From JAQBQZ01 sp964406475 (lineage in GTDB: Bacteria; Patescibacteriota; Minisyncoccia; Phycocordibacterales; CAIRYW01): a stretch of DNA of 56,381 bases. A program made the position numbers and the translations under genes. Location of the stretch: the NCBI GenBank assembly GCA_964406475.1, contig CAYORS010000003.1:1-56381 (forward strand), given 5' to 3'. Shown here in pieces: positions 32,578 through 41,164 of the stretch; position 1 is the first letter of the stretch, and every line of letters starts with the position of its first letter. The notes beneath the pieces were generated by a model, which had not been told where the DNA came from, made no database searches, and worked only from the letters and a program-made list of their open reading frames with translations.

Positions 32578-34398
32578 ATGTGTGGTATTAATGGATTTAA
32601 TTTTGAAAACAAAGACCTGATTCATAAAATGAATGAGTCTTTACAATATCGTGGACCTGATGGGGAGGGAGTTTTTGTGGGACACGGAGTATCTTTGGGG
32701 CATCGACGATTAAGTATTATTGATACACATACACGGTCTTCTCAGCCTATGTGGAACAAAGATCACACTCACCTTATTGTCTTTAATGGTGAAATTTATA
32801 ATTTTAAAGAATTAAAGCAGCAGTATTTTTCTTCTTATGATTTTGAAACAGAAAGCGATACTGAAGTAATCTTGGCTGCGTTTGATAAATGGGGTGTTGA
32901 TTGTCTTTCTTATCTTTCTGGTATGTTTGCTTTTGCTATTTATGATTGTGTGAAAAAGACATTCTTTGTTGCGAGAGACAAACAAGGTATCAAACCTCTG
33001 TATTATTCTTTTAAAGACGGTGTTTTTATTTTTTCTTCAGAGATAAAATCAATTCTTGAACATTCAGTATCTCGTGTGTTAAATAAAGATGCGTTTTATT
33101 ATTATTTTTCACTTCTGTATGTTCCAGAGCCTCTGACTATGATAGAAGGTATTTTCAAACTACCTCAAGCATCTTATCTTTTGTGTTCGAAAGACGGAAT
33201 AGAGATTACATCATATTGGAAAAGAGATTTTGATACTACACGATATGAACCTCTCGAAAGAATATATGAAACTTTTACAGCAGGAGTCAAATCCGAACTG
33301 ATTTCTGATAGGCCTCTTGGCATTTACCTTTCTGGGGGATTGGATTCGAGTGCAATTCTTCATTCAGTCGCAAGGGAAAGGAAAAACATTGATACGTTCT
33401 CTATTGGTTTTACCTTGAGTGAAGATGAAGAAAACAAAAAGTTCAATAATGATCTTCTTCTAGCTTCACAAACTGCTCAAAAATACAAAACCAACCATCA
33501 TGAGTTTTTTGTAACACCTAAAGAAGTCCTTACTTATTTTGATGAAATGATATATGCAATGGATGAACCTATTTCAAACCCAACAGCGCTTTCTCTTTTT
33601 ATACTTTCTCAAAAAACCAAAAAGTATGTTGATGTTGTGTTGAGTGGTGACGGTGGAGATGAGTTGTTTGGTGGATATGAAAGATATCGTCTGTTGAAAT
33701 GGTTGGATATGTTTTATAGGAATACCCCCTTCTTTTTCAAAAAAATACTATTTTTCGTTTTCAAAAAAGAATGGTTGCTGTACTCGTCAGAAGCAGCTTT
33801 TATTCGTTTGTTTGTCTCGCAAAAAGAAAATACCTTAAAAAAAATCATCAATAAAAAATATCTGAAACAAAAGAATATAGATGATTTTTTTGAAAAGAAA
33901 GTTGCTGCGTTGCCTAAAGATTTGTCTCTCGTAAAAAAGGCTATGGAAATCGATCGTACAACATGGTTGGTAGATTTTGATCTGATGCTTGCTGACAAGA
34001 TGTCTATGAGACATGGGCTTGAGGTTCGGGTTCCTTTTCTTCATGATTCTCTTATTAATACAACATGTGTGCTTTCTGTGAAAGATGTAGTTGGTTTTTG
34101 GCAAACAAAGCCAGGATTCAGATCTCTATTAAGACACAAGATTCCTGATTTTTTGCTTATTCAACCCAAAAGAGGTTTTTTCTCTCCTGGTGCAAAGTGG
34201 CTGAGACAGTCAGATTTCGCTTTAAAAGTTGAACATATGCTATCACCTCATTTCTATCTAGAAACTAGAGATCTGTTTTGTTGGGATCACATATCTGTGA
34301 TGTTTGATAACCATAAAAAAGGAGGGTATGCATTACAAAGTCTATGGGCTATAGCGGTATTTCAATCTTGGGCAAAACAATATAGAATAGAAGTATGA
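32578..34398 (+). CDS. asnB: Asparagine synthase (glutamine-hydrolysing)
   Basis: 606 residues. Cys2 (MCGINGF) is the glutaminase nucleophile, followed by LQYRGPDGEG, LGHRRLSIID and FNGEIYNFKEL. The synthetase domain has the PP-loop YLSGGLDSSAILHS at about residue 252 and SGDGGDELFGGYERY. Within glycan clusters AsnB-like enzymes often amidate uronic acids or other sugar acids, not free aspartate. The flanking dehydrogenase, which could make a uronic acid, fits that reading. The ATG follows the preceding stop by three bases and the end overlaps the next gene by 4 bases. Confidence 0.92.
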   Translation: MCGINGFNFENKDLIHKMNESLQYRGPDGEGVFVGHGVSLGHRRLSIIDTHTRSSQPMWNKDHTHLIVFNGEIYNFKELKQQYFSSYDFETESDTEVILAAFDKWGVDCLSYLSGMFAFAIYDCVKKTFFVARDKQGIKPLYYSFKDGVFIFSSEIKSILEHSVSRVLNKDAFYYYFSLLYVPEPLTMIEGIFKLPQASYLLCSKDGIEITSYWKRDFDTTRYEPLERIYETFTAGVKSELISDRPLGIYLSGGLDSSAILHSVARERKNIDTFSIGFTLSEDEENKKFNNDLLLASQTAQKYKTNHHEFFVTPKEVLTYFDEMIYAMDEPISNPTALSLFILSQKTKKYVDVVLSGDGGDELFGGYERYRLLKWLDMFYRNTPFFFKKILFFVFKKEWLLYSSEAAFIRLFVSQKENTLKKIINKKYLKQKNIDDFFEKKVAALPKDLSLVKKAMEIDRTTWLVDFDLMLADKMSMRHGLEVRVPFLHDSLINTTCVLSVKDVVGFWQTKPGFRSLLRHKIPDFLLIQPKRGFFSPGAKWLRQSDFALKVEHMLSPHFYLETRDLFCWDHISVMFDNHKKGGYALQSLWAIAVFQSWAKQYRIEV

Positions 34399-35426
34399 TT
34401 CAATTTGTGTGTCCACATTGCAAAAAAAACCTCAGCGTAGAAGAGAAGTCTTTTGCTTGTTTGTCTTGTCAAAAAAACTGGTCTACAAAAAACAATGTAC
34501 CTTCTTTTGCTGAAAAGGATATTTATTGGGGTGAGTTTGAGGAGGAGAAGCTTAAAAATGCTATTGCCATTTTCGATCATAGCAATAAAAAAGATTTTTA
34601 TAATTTTATCGAAAGGGATTTGGGAAGAACTGATTTTATTTTTGGTAAAGCGAGAACTGATTTTATGTATTATCTTCCTCTCTCAAAAGACGCTTCTGTT
34701 TTAGATGTAGGATGTGGACTTGGAATACATAGTTTTAATATTGCTCCTTTTGTAGGGCAAGTGTACTCTTTTGATCAATCTGTGACGCGTGTTAGTTTTT
34801 GTCTTTTACGTAAAAAAATTGAAGAAATAACCTCTCTTCATTTTTTTCATGGTGAGGTGACATCACTTCCTTTTAAAAAAGATAGTTTTAATATAATTAT
34901 GATGAATGGTGTAGTTGAGTGGCTTGGGAATATTAATCGTCATAAAAGTCCGCGCCAAGATCAAATTTTTGTTTTGAAACAGATGTTTGATTATCTCAAA
35001 AAAGACGGAGTGTTGTATATTGGTATTGAAAATCGTTTTGCCACTGCGTACCTTCATGGTATAGATCACAATGGCTTGCGTTTTACGAGTTTTATGCCGC
35101 GATGTCTTGCATCTTTTTTGACATACATATATAAAGGACATTTCTATCGTACATACACATACAGTATTTTTGGATACAAAAAACTTCTCAAAGAATCTGG
35201 GTTTGATGTGAAAAAAACTGATTTTTATATTGCATATCCTGGATATAATTTGCCGCAATATATTATTCCATTCAATGACATCTCTGCTCTTCGTCATTTT
35301 TTTCAAACTATGACCTCTCAAAAGGGTTTGAGAGGATTAATTCTTCGCTACGTGTCTCAAAGTGATTTTTTAATTAAAATAGCAAGACATTTCTTTTTTA
35401 GTTATCTTATTTATACACGAAAATAG
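34395..35426 (+). CDS. SAM-dependent methyltransferase with N-terminal zinc ribbon
   Basis: 343 residues. A CxxC-x12-CxxC zinc ribbon (VCPHCKK ... FACLSCQKNW) of the Trm112-like kind comes first. The methyltransferase motif I is ASVLDVGCGLGIHSFN, and SFNIIMMNGVVEWLGN and FDYLKKDGVLYIGIENRFA follow. The C-terminal segment (GLRFTSFMPRCLASFLT, GYKKLLKESGFDVKKTDFYIAYPGY) resembles a family found in surface-glycan loci. Acceptor unknown. Overlaps asnB by 4 bases. Confidence 0.82.
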   Translation: MIQFVCPHCKKNLSVEEKSFACLSCQKNWSTKNNVPSFAEKDIYWGEFEEEKLKNAIAIFDHSNKKDFYNFIERDLGRTDFIFGKARTDFMYYLPLSKDASVLDVGCGLGIHSFNIAPFVGQVYSFDQSVTRVSFCLLRKKIEEITSLHFFHGEVTSLPFKKDSFNIIMMNGVVEWLGNINRHKSPRQDQIFVLKQMFDYLKKDGVLYIGIENRFATAYLHGIDHNGLRFTSFMPRCLASFLTYIYKGHFYRTYTYSIFGYKKLLKESGFDVKKTDFYIAYPGYNLPQYIIPFNDISALRHFFQTMTSQKGLRGLILRYVSQSDFLIKIARHFFFSYLIYTRK

Positions 35427-35427
35427 T

Positions 35428-36249
35428 ATGATAGATTTTTTCAAAGATAAAATAAAAAATATAGAACCTTTAAGACTTCAAGGAGCGTCAACGGTTTTTT
35501 TCAGTAAGTTTTATCACGGAGAAGAAAGGGAAAGTCAAAAGATACTTTTCCTTGTTACTGATGGTTCTACACCGTTAGCGGTTTTAAAAATAGTCAGAAC
35601 ACATGCATTTTCAGAATCGTTAAAAAAAGAGTCTCTCTCACAGCGAAGATACGTACCTGATTTTTTTGTTGAGTCAGCTCCTGTACTTTATGAGGGTGAG
35701 TATAATGGGATTTATTTTTATATTGAAAAGTATATTCAGGGTACATTTTTTGACAAATCAAATGCATCAGGTGTGATAGACAAGATTATTCTAATTCAAG
35801 AGAAATTTAAAAAAGAAAAAAGTATTGATAGTAAAAAAGTGTATGAAATTTTGTCACGTTTTCAGAAAATTGATCCAGTGTATGAGGTGTTGTTTGAGAG
35901 CGTATCGACACAAAAATGGCCGGCTCTTTTTATTGGTGATTCACATGGTGATCTTACATACAAAAATATCATTCAATCCAAAGATTCAAAAATTACCCTC
36001 ATTGATTTTGAGCGCAGTGGAGAACGTGTCTTATGGGGTCTTGATTTTTGCCATTACGTGATAAGATGCCTTTCTATTCAGGATTATGCACATTTTATAT
36101 CATTACTTGATACTTTACATATTGAGAACTCAACATACACTAAAGAAGAGTGGAAGATTCTTGGGGCGATTGAATCAATGCTTGATCTTCTGCAAAAGAA
36201 GTATAAAAGAGAGTATCAAGAAGTTTTGCTTGCATTAAAGAATTTATAA
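35428..36249 (+). CDS. Aminoglycoside-phosphotransferase/choline-kinase-like protein
   Basis: 273 residues. Kinase-like core: FIGDSHGDLTYKNIIQS (catalytic loop with D and N) and ITLIDFERSGERVLWGLDFCHYVIR (metal-binding DFE). The N-terminal lobe is weakly conserved, with YEGEYNGIYFYIEKYIQGTFF. In glycan loci these kinases may phosphorylate a sugar or an acceptor. It overlaps the following glycosyltransferase by one base. Confidence 0.82.
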   Translation: MIDFFKDKIKNIEPLRLQGASTVFFSKFYHGEERESQKILFLVTDGSTPLAVLKIVRTHAFSESLKKESLSQRRYVPDFFVESAPVLYEGEYNGIYFYIEKYIQGTFFDKSNASGVIDKIILIQEKFKKEKSIDSKKVYEILSRFQKIDPVYEVLFESVSTQKWPALFIGDSHGDLTYKNIIQSKDSKITLIDFERSGERVLWGLDFCHYVIRCLSIQDYAHFISLLDTLHIENSTYTKEEWKILGAIESMLDLLQKKYKREYQEVLLALKNL

Positions 36250-37418
36250 TGAAATCGATTTTCTATATATCGCGAATGAATTTAAGTGCTAGGAAGGCTC
36301 ATGTTTTTAATACCCTTAAAACCTGTGAGGCATTAGAAGAAAACGGAACACCTATTACTTTTGTAACAACACTTCCTATGCCAGATGCTCATATATTTCA
36401 AAAAGAAGTTCTTGATTATGTAGGTATAAAAAAACATATAAATATCGTATCGCTTAATTCTCCTGTGTCAGGATATCTTTACAGCACATCTATTTTCAAA
36501 AGAATGATTGCCTTTGTAGTTGATTCTTATGTCATTTCAAAATATCTATTTTTGCAAAGAAAAAAAATCAACACTCTTTATTTAAGAGATCATTTGTTGA
36601 TTGGTGTTGTGATGTTTAGTAAATTATTTTTGAGAAAGAAAATATTTTTTGAAGCCCACTACAAATTAAGTAAGAAGATAAGTCAGTTTTTAGTTTTTCT
36701 GTGTGTGTATTATGCAGACGGTGTTATTACAATTACTCATTCTCTTGAAAAAATATATAAAAAGATAAATAAACACTGCATTACCTTATTTTGTGCAGCA
36801 TCAGAACCAGAACTTTTTGTTTTAGATCAGACAAAAGAAAGTTTGAGAGAATCTCTTGATTTGCCTCAAAATAAAATATTGATTGGATATACAGGCAATA
36901 TGTATCTTACGGGAAATAATGATTCTTATGGTATTGAAGATGTGATTTGTGCACTGCCACTTCTGTCTCCTGGCTATGTATTTGTGGGGGTTGGTAAAAA
37001 AGATGCTTCAAATATGCAACATGAAAATTTGGCAAAAAAACTTGGTGTCGAAGATAGGGTTATTATTTTACCATGGACAAACAAATCTAAAGTTATTGAT
37101 TATATCACCGCATTTGATGTACTTGTGATCCCTGCTTCGGGCAATAGAATAGGGAATTCGCCCACAAAGATATTTGAATATTTGCCATCTGGACGGCCAA
37201 TTGTTGCGGCACAAACAGATGCTATAACAGAAGTTCTTTCAGACAGAGTTAATTCATTTATTGTTGATTATAAAAATCCACAATCTTGGGCTAATGCTTT
37301 ATCTTATGTGACCACAAGAGATGTGTCATCAATTGTAAGTCAGGCAAAAAAAGATGCTTTTATGTACACATGGTCACAAAGAGCGAAAGGTATAATTGGT
37401 TTTGTTGATTCTATATGA
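36249..37418 (+). CDS. Glycosyltransferase family 4
   Basis: 389 residues. The N-terminus YISRMNLSARKAHVFNTLKTCEALEENG is a GT4 family start. The C-terminal donor region has IGYTGNMYLTGNNDSYGIEDVI, ILPWTNKSKVIDYITAFDVLVIP and NSPTKIFEYLPSGRPIVAAQTDAITEVL (E-x7-type donor site). It overlaps the deacetylase start by 4 bases and the previous stop by one base, so it is in one operon with both. Confidence 0.87.
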   Translation: MKSIFYISRMNLSARKAHVFNTLKTCEALEENGTPITFVTTLPMPDAHIFQKEVLDYVGIKKHINIVSLNSPVSGYLYSTSIFKRMIAFVVDSYVISKYLFLQRKKINTLYLRDHLLIGVVMFSKLFLRKKIFFEAHYKLSKKISQFLVFLCVYYADGVITITHSLEKIYKKINKHCITLFCAASEPELFVLDQTKESLRESLDLPQNKILIGYTGNMYLTGNNDSYGIEDVICALPLLSPGYVFVGVGKKDASNMQHENLAKKLGVEDRVIILPWTNKSKVIDYITAFDVLVIPASGNRIGNSPTKIFEYLPSGRPIVAAQTDAITEVLSDRVNSFIVDYKNPQSWANALSYVTTRDVSSIVSQAKKDAFMYTWSQRAKGIIGFVDSI

Positions 37419-38323
37419 AAAAGAAATTGAGAAAAATTTTAATATATATTTATTTGCTTTTTAAAATAGACTTGGTGTTTCGTTTTTTAAAACGAAGAGA
37501 GTTGTTTTTGATTGGATACCACAGCATTGCTCCAGATAATGCTTCGTATAATTATCTGTATCCCGATCTAGTTATTTCTCCAGAAGTCTTTGAAGAGCAT
37601 TTACGATTACTTATTTCAAATGGTCACACATTTATTTCTTCAAAAGATATTGAAACTACAAAAGCTCGTTTGCCGACGATGATTTATTTTGATGATGCGT
37701 ATTATGATGTGTATCAATACGCATATCCTATACTCAAAAAATATAATATTTCTGCTGTTGTATTTGTACCTCCTTGTGTGATAGAGGAAAAATCTTATAT
37801 TTGGTCAATCAAACAAAGATATCTTTGTAAACAAAAAGGTAAAAACACGGAAGAGATTGAACAAGAAATTAATACGCTTCGGTCTATGGATTTTGTTGAA
37901 AGAGAACGGAGGTTGTATAAAGACATAATTCCAAAACTTAGTATTTTTTTGTCTTGGGACAATCTTTCTTTTTTGTATAAAGAGGGGTGGGAGATAGGTT
38001 CTCATGGTATGACACACACACGGTTGAATGAACTTCGTAGTAATGAACGCCTCTTTGAGTTTGTTGAATCAAAAAAAGATATTGAAAGTAAAATAGGAAA
38101 TATTGTTACTTTATTTTCATATCCTGGTGGAAGGGTGACTTCTGATTCGGTTTCATTGTGTCAGAGTGCGCAGTATACATACGCAGTCTCTACTGAGTCA
38201 GGAACTAATAAACTTCCTATTTCTAAGGACAATTGTTTCTCTCTAAAGAAAGTTGCACCAAAACCCAATGAAGATATATCTATGTTTAAGGCTCGTCTTT
38301 ATATACATCATTTATTCAAATAA
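37415..38323 (+). CDS. Polysaccharide deacetylase (NodB homology)
   Basis: 302 residues. The NodB motif MIYFDDAYYDVYQYAYPIL carries the metal-binding Asp pair, and WEIGSHGMTHTRLNEL carries the H-x3-H; LFSYPGGRVTSDSV and SYPG follow. An N-terminal hydrophobic patch (ILIYIYLLFKIDLVFRF) might anchor it. It would remove acetyl groups from N-acetyl sugars, altering charge of the glycan. Overlaps the upstream gene by 4 bases. Confidence 0.87.
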   Translation: MKKKLRKILIYIYLLFKIDLVFRFLKRRELFLIGYHSIAPDNASYNYLYPDLVISPEVFEEHLRLLISNGHTFISSKDIETTKARLPTMIYFDDAYYDVYQYAYPILKKYNISAVVFVPPCVIEEKSYIWSIKQRYLCKQKGKNTEEIEQEINTLRSMDFVERERRLYKDIIPKLSIFLSWDNLSFLYKEGWEIGSHGMTHTRLNELRSNERLFEFVESKKDIESKIGNIVTLFSYPGGRVTSDSVSLCQSAQYTYAVSTESGTNKLPISKDNCFSLKKVAPKPNEDISMFKARLYIHHLFK

Positions 38324-38328
38324 GAAAT

Positions 38329-39090
38329 ATGCTTATTAAAAGGAGAAGATTTTGGTTTACTGTATGTCATATTATCCTTGAGGACTCTCTTATTGATGAG
38401 GTTATACAAAGTGGTATATATGACTCTATTACTATTCTTTCTTATAAAGAACATATGTTGCCTCATTTTACTGTGGTTACAAAAAATACAGCACTACTTG
38501 ATATCTCAGATCCAAAAAAAACTTTTACACAATTCAGTCATACAACACGAAATGAAATAAGAAAAACATACAACGAACCTCGTCTTGCTTTTGTCTCGGA
38601 AGATAAGAATACGAAAGAATTATATACAATGTATTGTGCGTTTGAATTATCTCAAAAAAGGGTTCCTATAGATTATAATGAGTTTGCAAAGTTTACATTT
38701 TTTGGTGCTTATTTGGATGGGGAACTTATCTCAGCGATATCAGTTGTGGAAAGTATGCCCTATATACGAATAAGATCTATTTTTTCAAAGAGACTTAATA
38801 CTTTGTCAGACAAAGAAAAATATAAAATGATAGGGTATGCCTCTCGAAGGCTTATGTATGAAATTTGTGAATGGGGGCATACTCATCATTTTGTTTCCCT
38901 CGATCTTGCATCTGTCAACTTAACCGACACTTCCAAAAAGGGGATTACAGGTTTTAAGATGTCGTTTGGCGGACAGCACGCAAATGAATACACATATACC
39001 TATAAAAGCACCTTCTTTGTATTTTTTGAGCGGTTTGTGTGGCTAAAGTTGATATGGGTCAAAATAATGTTAAAATTAAAAAATGCTTGA
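38329..39090 (+). CDS. GNAT/FemAB-like acyltransferase
   Basis: 253 residues. The middle and end fit GNAT-fold proteins of the FemAB-like type: FSHTTRNEIRKTYNEPRLAFV, FGAYLDGELISAISVVESMPYIRIRSIFSK, IGYASRRLMYEICEWGHTHHFVSLDLASVN and GFKMSFGG. These can transfer amino-acid or acyl groups to glycans. A C-terminal hydrophobic/basic stretch (FVFFERFVWLKLIWVKIM) may touch the membrane. It overlaps the next methyltransferase by eight bases. Confidence 0.7.
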   Translation: MLIKRRRFWFTVCHIILEDSLIDEVIQSGIYDSITILSYKEHMLPHFTVVTKNTALLDISDPKKTFTQFSHTTRNEIRKTYNEPRLAFVSEDKNTKELYTMYCAFELSQKRVPIDYNEFAKFTFFGAYLDGELISAISVVESMPYIRIRSIFSKRLNTLSDKEKYKMIGYASRRLMYEICEWGHTHHFVSLDLASVNLTDTSKKGITGFKMSFGGQHANEYTYTYKSTFFVFFERFVWLKLIWVKIMLKLKNA

Positions 39091-39802
39091 AAAAGAACAA
39101 CAAATACAAGAAGATCAATATGAATTGCCTTACCATTGGTTTTTGAAACCTGATGATTATTATGGAAGAGTATATTTTGGATATATGAGGATAATTGCTG
39201 GCCTCATTAAAAGAAAAAATACAAAAATAAATATACTTGATGCGGGATGTGGTGATGGGAGATTGCTTTGTGAATTAAAAAACGAACATACTTGTTTGTA
39301 TGGAATAGATTATTCAGGAAAAGCAATTGAGTATGCAAAAATAATGATACCAGAAGCGGAGTGTGTTGTTGGAAGTGTACAAAAACTTCCTTATCAAAAT
39401 GATTTTTTTGATGTGGTGTGTTCTGTTGAAGTGTTTGAACATATTATTCCTACACTTTTGGAAGATGTGGTTTGTGAAGTGCAAAGAGTAATGAAGCAAG
39501 GTGGTGTATTTATTATGTCAGTACCTTCTCTTAACACACCTGTTATTGATAAGCATTATCAACATTTTAATGTCATCAAACTAACGGACCTCCTCAAAAA
39601 AGATTTTAAAGAGATTGAATTTTTTGGTCAGGATTATGCAGGATTTTCAATCTTAAAAATCTGTTATAAATTTTTAGATAACAGGTGGTGGTGTTTGAAA
39701 AAACTTTCTTCTTGGTTTAATAAGTGTGTATGGACCAAACATTTGAACGTGTGCTCTCCTGATCTAGGTAAGAGAATTATTCTTCGGGCAATTAAAAAAT
39801 AG
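39083..39802 (+). CDS. Class I SAM-dependent methyltransferase
   Basis: 239 residues. Motif I is INILDAGCGDGRLLCELK. Post-I is CLYGIDYSGKAIEYAK, then PYQNDFFDVVCSVEVFEHI and QRVMKQGGVFIMSVPS. The likely acceptor is a sugar or lipid in the same cluster. It is the last gene on this strand before the oppositely oriented flippase, which begins one base after its stop. Confidence 0.85.
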   Translation: MLEKEQQIQEDQYELPYHWFLKPDDYYGRVYFGYMRIIAGLIKRKNTKINILDAGCGDGRLLCELKNEHTCLYGIDYSGKAIEYAKIMIPEAECVVGSVQKLPYQNDFFDVVCSVEVFEHIIPTLLEDVVCEVQRVMKQGGVFIMSVPSLNTPVIDKHYQHFNVIKLTDLLKKDFKEIEFFGQDYAGFSILKICYKFLDNRWWCLKKLSSWFNKCVWTKHLNVCSPDLGKRIILRAIKK

Positions 39803-39803
39803 T

Positions 39804-41063
39804 TTAGATTTTTTTTGTCATCATATTTGTAAGGACAAAATTAAATGCTCGAGAGAGTATGCGAGCATAAATTATTCCTAGAAGTCCTCCATAAGGAATA
39901 AGTAGTACAACAAGAGCGATTTCTACTCCCGAAGACCATATGTTGTATTGATAAAGCTCTTTTGTAGAGCCTGATGATTCCAAGAAAGAATAAGGGAGAA
40001 GTAAGGCAAGAGGGATCAGTGACAGTGAGTATAGTATCGAATAGTTTACAAACTCTTTGTATTTAGGGAAGAAGACTTCAAAAAAATAAGGCGCACATAT
40101 TATATATACAATAACAATACCAGAAATGATAAAAGTAAATTTTATTGTTTTGGACCAGATTGTTTTTTTGATAAGAGATTTGTCAGAAGATGCAAATTTG
40201 GGAAGCGATAAGGTATAAATATGTTTGAGAAGACCCTTTATTTGTTCTGGGGGTCCAATGATGATTGAGTATATGGCTAGTTCGGCTGCACCAAGAAAAT
40301 GAAACACTAAAAGTCTATCAAGCGAATTGGCTATTGTGCCGATAATGCCCATTGCACTCAAGTGCTTGCCGTAAGGTATTGCGGAATGATCGAGATCTCC
40401 TTTTGGTGTGTATTTTTTTGCTGTTAAAAAAAGAAAGAGTCCTCTTGCTCCTGTCCAAGATATAAAATATGCAAGAATAAGAATAGGGAGTGAAGGTGTG
40501 AGGTATAACACGCTCATTATTGTACAAAAAGCAATAATGTGAGAAAAAATAAAATACACTGTTGATGTTTTAAAATCTTTTTTACCTTGTAACACCGAAT
40601 CATAAAGAATAAATGAATCCATAAAAGGTAAGAATACTGATGCAATTAAAAAGGCAAGAGAAAGGTCTGTATTCTCATTTACAAAATAGTATAAAGACAA
40701 AATACCACTTCCAATTCCTCCCAATGTTCCCCAATAGATTTTTGTTTTTAGTGAAGGAAAAAAAGTGCCATCTTTATGGTTTGCGACAGCACGCGTAAGG
40801 GCTGTGTTTATTCCTCCAAGTGTTGGTATTGATAATATTCCAAGCACAGAAAGCACGAATCGATATGTTCCTAATGTTTCTTGAGAAATAAGATTTGCAA
40901 ATGCAACAGATAAAAAAAATGATAATATTGCAATCGTGCCTTGTCCTATAACAAGCCAAGAGCCACCTGTAATAATGTATGTTATGTCGGTTTTTGTGTA
41001 TTTTTCGATTTTTTGGAGGATATTTCGAATAATCGTTTTTGTTTTGTCTTTTATGTCGCTCAT
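39804..41063 (-). CDS. Polysaccharide flippase (Wzx/MOP superfamily)
   Basis: 419 residues with about 12 membrane helices. The start (WLVIGQGTIAILSFFLSVAFANLISQETLGTYRFVLSVLGILSIPTLGGI) is the polysaccharide biosynthesis protein/MATE-like signature. It would flip lipid-linked sugars across the membrane. It is reversed relative to the rest of the cluster and converges with the upstream methyltransferase; a TATAAT on the minus strand at about 41090-41095 can serve it. No other flippase gene is in the window. Confidence 0.9.
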   Translation of the reverse strand: MSDIKDKTKTIIRNILQKIEKYTKTDITYIITGGSWLVIGQGTIAILSFFLSVAFANLISQETLGTYRFVLSVLGILSIPTLGGINTALTRAVANHKDGTFFPSLKTKIYWGTLGGIGSGILSLYYFVNENTDLSLAFLIASVFLPFMDSFILYDSVLQGKKDFKTSTVYFIFSHIIAFCTIMSVLYLTPSLPILILAYFISWTGARGLFLFLTAKKYTPKGDLDHSAIPYGKHLSAMGIIGTIANSLDRLLVFHFLGAAELAIYSIIIGPPEQIKGLLKHIYTLSLPKFASSDKSLIKKTIWSKTIKFTFIISGIVIVYIICAPYFFEVFFPKYKEFVNYSILYSLSLIPLALLLPYSFLESSGSTKELYQYNIWSSGVEIALVVLLIPYGGLLGIIYARILSRAFNFVLTNMMTKKI

Positions 41064-41164
41064 TGTTGTCGTTTGTATATAGTAGTCATATTATACATTA
41101 TTTTAAATAAGTCCATTTATCGCATATATGGTATTATTATGTTCTACTATCTTTTATTTATATT